From CAZXBB01 sp964638815 (GTDB lineage Bacteria; Planctomycetota; Phycisphaerae; Phycisphaerales; SM1A02): a stretch of 13,025 nt of DNA. Under the pieces are notes generated by a model. It saw only the letters and a program-made list of their open reading frames with translations. It had not been told where the DNA came from and searched no databases. The first letter of the stretch is position 1; the number at the start of each line of letters is the position of its first letter. Below, piece after piece: positions 8,136 through 13,025 of the stretch. The DNA lies in assembly GCA_964638815.1 (NCBI GenBank), contig CAZXBB010000218.1, positions 1 through 13,025 of the forward strand, written 5' to 3'. The position numbers were made by a program, and so were the translations under genes.

Positions 8136-8143
8136 CCTCCTCC
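8136..8143 (-). promoter_or_regulatory. Strong ribosome binding site of the propeller gene
   Basis: GGAGGAGG on the minus strand lies 4 bases before the ATG at 8131 (8 bases measured from its first GGAG). It decides for this start over the in-frame ATG at 8116. Confidence 0.7.
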
Positions 8144-8438
8144 AACACTTCAGGGTACGAGCCACAAGCACCCATGGTTGCACGGGGTTGCGTCACAATC
8201 AAGCCTATTCTGGGTATCCGCGGGCTCCGATAACGTCCACCGGGGGCGGCAAGGCCGCCGCCGGACCGGGCGGAGCGTGGCGGGCGCGCGCCGGCCGCGG
8301 CGGGCGGGCGGCAGCCGCGGAGGGAGGATGCCGGCCGCGGCGCGAGAATGCCGTCCGCGGCGCGAGGATGCCGTCCGCGGCGCGAGAATGCCGTCCGCGG
8401 CGCGACAATGCCGTTGGCGATACCATGACGCCGCCAGG
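8144..8438. other. Intergenic region between propeller gene and tRNA
   Basis: No convincing gene is seen in these 295 bases. On the minus strand TTGATT (8202-8197), followed 17 bases later by AACCAT, is a poor promoter candidate for the propeller gene. The stretch 8240-8327 is extremely GC-rich with CCGCGG-containing runs that look like diverged versions of the tandem array beginning at 8328. On the plus strand TACCAT at 8421-8426 could be a -10 box for the tRNA, but no -35 box is evident. Confidence 0.5.
8328..8417. repeat. 20-bp tandem array, four and a half copies
   Basis: Units begin at 8328, 8348, 8368, 8388 and 8408 (the last partial). Each reads ATGCCGTCCG followed by CGGCGCGAGA with one or two changes; the first has CCGGCC in place of CCGTCC. 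Every unit contains the palindrome CCGCGG. The array ends 21 bases before the tRNA. It has no spacers, so it is not a CRISPR. Confidence 0.9.
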
Positions 8439-8512
8439 GCGCCCGTAGCTCAATTGGATAGAGCATCGGCCTTCGAAGCCGAGGGTTGCAGGTTCGAGTC
8501 CTGCCGGGCGCG
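8439..8512 (+). tRNA. tRNA-Arg (anticodon UCG)
   Basis: A full cloverleaf can be drawn. Acceptor stem is GCGCCCG/CGGGCGC (8439-8445 with 8505-8511) and the discriminator is G8512. D-stem is GCTC/GAGC. Anticodon stem is TCGGC/GCCGA with loop CTTCGAA, giving anticodon TCG at 8473-8475, which reads CGA and related Arg codons. The T-arm is GCAGG-TTCGAGT-CCTGC. CCA is not encoded. Confidence 0.97.
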
Positions 8513-8656
8513 TTCGATGGGGACAACACGCGGCCCCGTCGGAGGACGGGACGTCGACGGCTACCCCGGTCGCTGGCTCGGCGGGTGCCCGGTGACGGTC
8601 CGTGCTTCCGAAGCCGTCCGAAAACCGTCGTGCCATGGGCACACCACCCGGCCCCG

Positions 8657-9778
8657 TCAGCACCCCCCCCAGGCGCCCAGCACCCGGAGCAGGTCGCCGA
8701 AGTCCACCGCCCCGCTGCCGTCGAGGTCCGCCGGACAGCTCCCCTTCGGCGGGCACGGTCCCCATGTCCCCAGGATCGTCAGCAGGTCGGCGAAATCGAC
8801 CGCGCCGCTGCCGTCGAGGTCCTCGGGGCAGTCGGAGGGCCTCGGGTGCGCGAGGAGAAACTCCACCACGAGGCGGCCGAACTCGGGCGTGAGCGCGGGC
8901 GAGTGCGGTCCGCCGGGAATCGTCCACAACTGCGACGAACCGCCGGGTTCGCAGCCGGTGTCATACCGCAGGACCGTCGTCTCCGCCCCGGGGATCCCGC
9001 CGTCGATGTCGTAGGTCTCGTCGCCGGGCTCGCCCACGGGCGAGCACCCGTTGAACGCCGCCCACTGCTCGGTGGTCGCGACCGCGCCCGGGTAGCAGTT
9101 CCCGAAACTGCAGCCGCCGTTGTAGCTGATGACCCCGTCGGACGTCCCGTGGATCTGAAGCGTATCGACGGGTCCGGCCGGCGCGCAGTCGGCCGGATCG
9201 AGCCACGTCGCCCCCGCGAGACTCGCGATGGCGGCCACCGTGTCCGCGTGATCGCACGCCATTCGGTAAGACATGAAACCGCCGTTCGAGTGTCCGACGA
9301 AGTACACGCGCCGGGGATCGACGTTGTACTCCGCGCCCATGACCTCCACGAGCGCTCGCAGGTACCCGGAGTCGTCCACGCCGCTTCCGAAGAAGTTGCA
9401 GCATGCGTCGGTCGCGTTCCAGAACGGGTTGCCGAAGAGGTCGTCCGTCCCCGTCGGGAAGAGATAGAGGAAGCCGTACTCCTCGGCGCGCGGGGCGAGC
9501 CGGAAGTACGCCTCGACCTCCGGCCCGGTGTTCGTATAGCCGTGCAGCGCGATGACGAGCGGCGTCGGCGTTCCCGCGTCGTACGACGAGGGCACGATCA
9601 CCGGTACAGGCCCGCGTCCGGCATCGACGGTGGGCCCGTCGGGCGCCGGCTGCGGCACCGGCCGCGCGATGGGAAGGCGCGGCGCGAAGTCCGCCGGGAC
9701 GTCGCCTCCGGCGGCGACGGCGGCGAACGCCAGGGCCACCATGAGCGGAAGAACGGCGCGTCGGCGGAATTCGGGCAT
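8657..9778 (-). CDS. Secreted LpqC/PHB-depolymerase-like serine esterase with double GC-type dockerin
   Basis: The protein has 373 residues from the ATG at 9778, chosen because AGGAGG lies 8 bases upstream and the residues that follow (MPEFRRR plus a hydrophobic core ending AVAAGG) form a good signal peptide. A longer frame to 9853 adds only low-complexity residues. The alpha/beta-hydrolase core has an oxyanion-hole segment (IALHGYTNTG), nucleophile S164 in VGHSNGG, probable acid D214 in HGTSDG and probable base H292 in GGPHSPAL. This is the pattern of polyhydroxybutyrate depolymerases and feruloyl/acetylxylan esterases of the LpqC type; sequence alone does not choose the substrate. Several cysteines (ACCNF, GGCSFGNC) suggest disulfides in an exported protein. 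The tail is two dockerin loops, each with its own pair of cysteines, ending WGGC at the C-terminus. Confidence 0.93.
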   Translation of the reverse strand: MPEFRRRAVLPLMVALAFAAVAAGGDVPADFAPRLPIARPVPQPAPDGPTVDAGRGPVPVIVPSSYDAGTPTPLVIALHGYTNTGPEVEAYFRLAPRAEEYGFLYLFPTGTDDLFGNPFWNATDACCNFFGSGVDDSGYLRALVEVMGAEYNVDPRRVYFVGHSNGGFMSYRMACDHADTVAAIASLAGATWLDPADCAPAGPVDTLQIHGTSDGVISYNGGCSFGNCYPGAVATTEQWAAFNGCSPVGEPGDETYDIDGGIPGAETTVLRYDTGCEPGGSSQLWTIPGGPHSPALTPEFGRLVVEFLLAHPRPSDCPEDLDGSGAVDFADLLTILGTWGPCPPKGSCPADLDGSGAVDFGDLLRVLGAWGGC

Positions 9779-9785
9779 CGTCGGT

Positions 9786-9792
9786 TCCTCCT
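9786..9792 (-). promoter_or_regulatory. Ribosome binding site setting the esterase start
   Basis: AGGAGGA on the minus strand, with its core 8 bases before the ATG at 9778. It lies inside the longer open frame and argues against the upstream start at 9853. Confidence 0.75.
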
Positions 9793-9840
9793 GTTGCATC
9801 CGTCTCGTGCTGACCCGGCCGGTGCTCACACGGCTGATCC

Positions 9841-10080
9841 TCACCCGGGACACGGTCCCCAGCTCGCCAGGATCGCGAGAACCTCGGCGAAATCGATTTC
9901 GCGGTCGCTGTCGAGTCTACCCCGGCGGAGTCCGGGACGAAGGCGGAACCCGTCGGAAACGCGATGCCCGAATCGACGCCTGGCAGGTCAGCGGAGGAGA
10001 CCGATCCCGACGCCAGACTGGTACCCGCGGACGTTGGCCAGGTGAACTCCGGGTCCGCCTCGTAATGCGTAACGCGCGGG
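9841..10080 (-). pseudogene. Truncated, frameshifted 3' end of a dockerin-tagged secreted protein
   Basis: In one minus-strand frame the region reads HYEADPEFTWPTSAGTS and on to FVPDSAGVD (about 10067-9915). In the next frame it continues LDSDREIDFAEVLAILASW followed by GPCPG and a stop codon at 9841-9843. Adding one base near 9915 joins the two into a normal single dockerin loop and tail. The 5' part stops where palindromic repeats begin at 10081; no start codon, signal peptide or body is present. It is therefore a remnant of a fourth dockerin gene, on the same strand as the other three. A single-base sequencing error could explain the frameshift but not the missing 5' end. Confidence 0.7.
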
Positions 10081-10148
10081 CCATTGTGGTGCAGGCGACC
10101 TCGCCTGCACTGGGGCCATTGTGGTGCAGGCGACCTCGCCTGCACTGG
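10081..10148. repeat. Tandem pair of REP-like palindromes (35-bp period)
   Basis: Two identical 33-bp copies (10081-10113 and 10116-10148) have a 35-bp period. Each contains the perfect inverted repeat GTGCAGGCGA-CC-TCGCCTGCAC and is preceded by GG. They could fold into 10-bp hairpins in RNA from either strand. They lie past the 3' end of the GGDEF-EAL gene and interrupt the dockerin remnant. Confidence 0.92.
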
Positions 10149-10162
10149 TCCACACACGAACG

Positions 10163-10193
10163 CCGGGTGCAGGCGAGGACGCCCGCACCACAA
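10163..10193. repeat. Third REP-like palindrome, opposite orientation
   Basis: GGTGCAGGCG-AGGA-CGCCCGCACC with trailing ACAAG is a diverged copy of the same element in inverse orientation: its minus strand starts CTTGTGGTGC, like the ATTGTGGTGC of the first two copies. The arms have one mismatch. It lies about 40 bases past the stop codon of the GGDEF-EAL gene. Confidence 0.8.
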
Positions 10194-10230
10194 GAATGCG
10201 GCGACCCGGCCCACTCGTGGACAAACACCG

Positions 10231-12414
10231 CTACGCGCCGTCGCGGGCGTCGGGCGTCGCGACCGACGGAATGCGCCACCGCCCTTCGTCGCCGCAGAGC
10301 GCGAAGGCCTCCTCGGCGCCCACGGGGCGCGAGAACAGGTAGCCCTGCGCGAAGTCGCAATCGAGCGAGAGGATCTGCGCGAGCTGCTCGGTCGTCTCGA
10401 CCCCTTCCGCCGTGACGCGCATGTGGAGGTTGTGGGTGATCGTGATGATGCCGTGCACGACCGCGACGTAGTTGCGATCCTGGACCATCGTCCCCATGAA
10501 GGCGCGGTCGATCTTCACGACGTCGAGGGGGAACCGGTGCAGGCAGCTCAGCGACGAGTAGCCCGTGCCGAAGTCGTCCATGTGGACGCCGACGCCGAGA
10601 CGCCGCAGCTCGAGCAGGCACTTCGTCGCGTGGTCCGCATCCTCGATGATCGCGCTCTCGGTGATCTCGAGGTTTACCCGCCGGCCCGCGAGGTTCAGTT
10701 CCTTCAGCGTCCGCGCGACCTCCTCGCACAGCCCCGGCTCGAGGAGCTGGCGGCGCGAGACGTTGATGTTCATGCACAGGTCCAAGGCCGCCAGGCCGGC
10801 CTCGTCCCACGCCTTGAGCTGCCGGCACGCCGCGCGGAGCACCCACGTGCCGATCGGGGTGATGAGCCCGGTCTCCTCGGCGATGGGGACGAACTCGTCG
10901 GGCGGCACGACGCCGCGCTTCGGGTGCGTCCACCGCAGCAGCGCCTCGAAACCGGCGATCCGCCCCGCCTCAAGGGCGATGATCGGCTGGAACGCCAGCT
11001 CGAAGTCCTCGCTCTCGACGGCGCGGCGCAGGTCGCTCTCCATCTCGAGGCGGGCGATGGCCTCGACGTGCATCGTGCTGTCGAACAGGGCGTACCGTGC
11101 CTTGCCCGCTTCCTTCGCACGGTACATCGCGATGTCGGCGTCGCGGAGCATGGTCCCGGCGCTCGCGCAGGAGCTGTTGCTGAGCGCGACGCCGATGCTC
11201 GCCGTCACGACGACCTCGTTGCCGCCGAGATCGAACGGCTCGGCGAGCATGTCCAGCAGACGCTGGCAGACGATCGCCGCGTCGCACGGCTGCTTCAGGT
11301 CATCCAGCAGGAGCACGAACTCGTCCCCGCCGAGGCGGGCCGCCACGTTCTCTGCGCGAACCACGGCGTCCACCGTGCGCAGGCACGCCTGCAGCCGCGT
11401 CGTGATCGCCACGAGGAGCTCGTCGCCCAGCTCGTGCCCGAGGCTGTCGTTGATGACCTTGAAGTTGTCGAGGTCCAGGAACAGGACCGCGAAGAGGTAC
11501 GCGCGGTCCCGGCTGACGCGCGCGATGCACCGCTCGAGCCGGTCCGTGAGCAGCGTGCGGTTGGGCAGACCGGTCAGGGCGTCGTGGTACGCGTGGTGCC
11601 GGAGCTGCGCCTCGGCCGCCCGGCGCTCCTCGATGCCCAGCTCGAGCATCTCGTTCGTCCGCCGCAGGTCGGCGGTGCGCTCCTCCACGCGATGCTCGAG
11701 ATCCGCCCGGGACTTCTCGAGCGCGGCGTCGCGGGACTGGATCCGCGCGATCATGTCGTTGAACACGTCCGTCAGGTGACCGAGCTCGTCCGACGTGTAG
11801 CGTTTCGCCCGGATCGAGAAGTCCTCGTCGTCGGTGACCCGCTTTGCCGTGGCCGCGAGGTCGAGGAGCGGCCGCGCGATGCGGAGGTACATGCGCCAGG
11901 AAAGCAGCATCGCCAGCAGCAGGGCGCCCGCGATCACGATCGCCACCGTTCGCACCGAGCGTGCCCCGTGCGCGTAGAGCTCCGCCGCGTCGTACTTCAG
12001 GACCAGCCGCCCGAGCGGCGCTTCGCCGGAGGTGATCGGGCTGCCGATGAAGAGGAAGCGCCCTTCGAACGCTCGGCCGTCCAGATCGACGGGGTAACGC
12101 CGCGAAGCGTCCTCCCGGACGAACTGCGCGAAGACCCCGCCGTCCGGGCCGTGGATGAACGCGCCGGAGACGTTGGGGTCAGCCTCGAGCGCGCGGAGCA
12201 CGCGCCCGGCGGCGGTGGCGTCGCGGCGCGCCAGTGCGTCGGCGCACGTCGCCGCGATGACGTTCGCCTGGCTGCTCGCCGAGTCGACGAGCGCTCCTCG
12301 CATTTGCGCGAGCTGGCTCCCGACCGTCACGGCACCGGCGAGCACCAGCGCTTCCCCCGTGATCGCGGTGGTCATGGCGACGAGCCGGGATCGGTAGGAG
12401 AGTCGGGAGAACAT
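10231..12414 (-). CDS. Membrane-bound GGDEF-EAL cyclic-di-GMP signalling protein with HAMP
   Basis: The protein has 727 residues from the ATG at 12414. The open frame continues to 12945, but the extension is low-complexity and crosses repeats, while MFSRLSYRSRLVAM followed by a hydrophobic stretch is a normal N-terminus. The Shine-Dalgarno sequence is weak. Layout: membrane segment (about 12-32), a periplasmic sensor region of about 120 residues (CHASE8-like in style), a second membrane segment (about 154-176), HAMP (about 177-230), a coiled coil, GGDEF (about 275-445) and EAL (about 460-705). The diguanylate cyclase motif GGDEF is intact at 362-366. The inhibitory site five residues upstream reads RAEN instead of RxxD. 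The phosphodiesterase domain has EAL at 490-492, NINVS, EITES, DDFGTGYSSL, KIDRAF and AEGVET, so it too looks active. The signal sensed is unknown. Confidence 0.95.
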   Translation of the reverse strand: MFSRLSYRSRLVAMTTAITGEALVLAGAVTVGSQLAQMRGALVDSASSQANVIAATCADALARRDATAAGRVLRALEADPNVSGAFIHGPDGGVFAQFVREDASRRYPVDLDGRAFEGRFLFIGSPITSGEAPLGRLVLKYDAAELYAHGARSVRTVAIVIAGALLLAMLLSWRMYLRIARPLLDLAATAKRVTDDEDFSIRAKRYTSDELGHLTDVFNDMIARIQSRDAALEKSRADLEHRVEERTADLRRTNEMLELGIEERRAAEAQLRHHAYHDALTGLPNRTLLTDRLERCIARVSRDRAYLFAVLFLDLDNFKVINDSLGHELGDELLVAITTRLQACLRTVDAVVRAENVAARLGGDEFVLLLDDLKQPCDAAIVCQRLLDMLAEPFDLGGNEVVVTASIGVALSNSSCASAGTMLRDADIAMYRAKEAGKARYALFDSTMHVEAIARLEMESDLRRAVESEDFELAFQPIIALEAGRIAGFEALLRWTHPKRGVVPPDEFVPIAEETGLITPIGTWVLRAACRQLKAWDEAGLAALDLCMNINVSRRQLLEPGLCEEVARTLKELNLAGRRVNLEITESAIIEDADHATKCLLELRRLGVGVHMDDFGTGYSSLSCLHRFPLDVVKIDRAFMGTMVQDRNYVAVVHGIITITHNLHMRVTAEGVETTEQLAQILSLDCDFAQGYLFSRPVGAEEAFALCGDEGRWRIPSVATPDARDGA

Positions 12415-12506
12415 CGGGTCTCGGTCGTGTCCGTGGCGACGGCGACCGACCGCGGGCGCGGGACGCCCCCGGATCGTCGCGGGATCAGGAGAGCATCGGC
12501 GTCTGC

Positions 12507-12525
12507 GTGCAGACCCTTTATGCAC
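12507..12525. promoter_or_regulatory. Small inverted repeat upstream of the GGDEF-EAL gene
   Basis: GTGCA (12507-12511) and TGCAC (12521-12525) are inverted around a 9-base spacer, in the only AT-rich patch upstream of the start at 12414. It might be an operator, but 5-bp arms are common by chance. Confidence 0.2.
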
Positions 12526-12635
12526 AACTGAGCAGTGTCCGCCGGGCGGCATCGTGCGGGGGGTCGTCGTTTCCGATAACGGCTGGGCCCGACCCGGGGG
12601 GTCTGCCCGTACCCGGGCCCGCGACGTCGGGCACG

Positions 12636-12694
12636 GCGTCCCACGCCGACAGCAACGCGAGCAGGTCGCCGATGTCGCCGGAGCCGCTGCGGAT
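12636..12694 (-). pseudogene. Shard of a GC-type dockerin repeat
   Basis: The minus strand encodes IRSGSGDIGDLLALLSAW followed by DA, matching the loop-helix part of the dockerin in the 6064-6780 gene (SGLVDIGDLLRVLTAW). At DNA level it matches the segment near 6090-6150 closely, including CAGGTCGCCGATGTC. The calcium-loop aspartates before SGSG are lost, the terminal WG-x-C is replaced by WDAV, and no gene body lies upstream. A frame of 70 codons (12518-12730) spans it but starts beside the repeat arm and looks non-functional. Confidence 0.6.
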
Positions 12695-12734
12695 GGCGCA
12701 CTCCGAGATTCCCGACTTCCCGTTTCCCATTGTT

Positions 12735-12805
12735 CAATCGACCGTTCCTGGTTCCCGATTCCCCGTTCCCCGTTCCCCGTTTCCGGAGGTGGCTCCACCG
12801 ACTCC
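12735..12805 (+). repeat. Left arm of an inverted 70-bp repeat, C-rich
   Basis: Begins CAATCGACCGTTCC, continues with GTTCCCGATTCCCC and further GTTCCCC heptamers, and ends CCGACTCC. The reverse complement of 12956-13025 begins CAATTGACCATTCC, has the same GTTCCC/GTTCCCC units and also ends CCGACTCC, at nearly the same length (71 against 70 bases). The G-rich sequence is on the minus strand. Confidence 0.75.
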
Positions 12806-12868
12806 CGCGTGCCCGGGCAACATCGGCCGTACGTCACCGACCTGCCGAAGGGGGACGACATCGCCGCC

Positions 12869-12968
12869 CGCCCGCGTGAAATTCGCAGCCGGCGTTGAAG
12901 CGAACGAGCTCGTGGCCATCCTGAGCTCGTCGATCCGGACGGCATCGAAGAGGCTGGAGTCGGGTTGA
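12869..12968 (+). pseudogene. Possible C-terminal tail of a four-helix-bundle (S23/IVP-like) protein
   Basis: Between the inverted arms the plus strand reads VKFAAGVEANELVAILSSS, then IRTASKRLESG and a stop codon at 12966-12968. From memory, small four-helix-bundle proteins of the 23S rRNA intervening-sequence type often end with an E-A-x-E-L-x-A-I-x-x-x-S-I-x-T-A helix like this one. No start or other helices are present, so this would be only a remnant. The match is short and may be chance. Confidence 0.25.
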
Positions 12969-13025
12969 TCCGGCGGAATGGGGAACCGGGAACGGGGAAC
13001 CGGGAACCTCCGGAATGGTCAATTG
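12956..13025 (-). repeat. Right arm of the inverted 70-bp repeat, G-rich on plus strand
   Basis: Inverted partner of 12735-12805, 150 bases away, running to the last base of the window. It contains GGGG-AACC-GGG-AAC-GGGG-AACC-GGG at 12980-13004, which fits the four-tract G-quadruplex pattern. The true end of the element may lie beyond the window. Confidence 0.75.

Larger units (their letters stand above)
12415..13025. other. Gene-poor region with gene shards and repeats
   Basis: About 600 bases upstream of the GGDEF-EAL gene hold no intact gene that I can support. They contain, left to right, a small inverted repeat, a dockerin shard, one arm of an inverted repeat rich in GTTCCCC units, a possible C-terminal gene tail, and the second arm reaching the window edge. 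No clear promoter for the GGDEF-EAL gene is seen; the most AT-rich patch is around 12513-12530. Confidence 0.6.

Noticed and set aside
6818..8233. 471-codon plus-strand open frame opposite the propeller gene
   Set aside because: Its apparent repeats are the reverse strand of the propeller blades. The minus-strand protein has a signal peptide, a strong ribosome binding site and a terminator.
8328..8417. Possible CRISPR array
   Set aside because: The units are directly adjacent 20-bp tandem copies with no spacers, and no cas genes are present.
8961..10214. 417-codon minus-strand open frame upstream of and overlapping the esterase
   Set aside because: It runs through the REP repeats, the dockerin remnant in the wrong frame and then the esterase in a shifted frame. 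Only the piece at about 9915-10070 looks like protein, and that is annotated as a pseudogene.
10084..12531. 815-codon plus-strand open frame opposite the GGDEF-EAL gene
   Set aside because: Charged, low-complexity antisense shadow starting inside the REP palindromes.
12415..12945. N-terminal extension of the GGDEF-EAL frame to 12945
   Set aside because: The extension crosses the repeat arm and dockerin shard and is low-complexity. The ATG at 12414 precedes a normal first membrane segment.

Overview
The window is GC-rich bacterial DNA, most likely from a planctomycete of the Phycisphaerae. The main evidence is a set of secreted proteins that end in paired short calcium-loop repeats framed by cysteines (pattern C-P-x-D-L-D-x-S-G-x-V-D-F-x-D-L ... 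A-W-G-x-C). This is the 'GC-type dockerin' tail that I know mainly from that lineage. The assignment is inferred from protein style; no rRNA or other phylogenetic marker is present.

Left part (1-5955), plus strand. A HerA/FtsK-superfamily P-loop ATPase is cut by the left edge of the window. After a 266-base gap holding a 12-bp tandem repeat come a soluble PAS-GAF-PAS-PAS histidine kinase and, 93 bases later, a FixJ-type response regulator with a LuxR-type DNA-binding domain. These last two look like a two-component pair. Each has a TAGAAT box upstream, so they may be transcribed separately.

Middle part (6064-10080), mainly minus strand. This is an island of exported dockerin-tagged proteins: a jelly-roll-like protein, a beta-propeller made of seven 47-residue repeats, and an LpqC/PHB-depolymerase-like serine esterase. 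A fourth dockerin tail (9841-10080) is frameshifted and cut off by palindromic repeats. A Rho-independent terminator separates the first two genes. A tRNA-Arg(UCG) lies on the plus strand between the propeller and esterase genes, right after a 20-bp tandem array. No cohesin or other dockerin receptor is visible here.

Right part (10081-13025). Three REP-like palindromes lie just past the 3' end of a membrane-bound GGDEF-EAL protein (minus strand), in which both catalytic signatures are intact. Upstream of it is about 600 bases with no intact gene. This stretch holds a shard of another dockerin and a pair of inverted 70-bp repeats rich in GGGAAC-type, G-quadruplex-prone units. Between the repeats is a possible tail of a four-helix-bundle protein.

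I do not see a convincing new multi-gene system. The most distinctive content is the dockerin-tagged island with its decaying copies, and the structured repeats around it.
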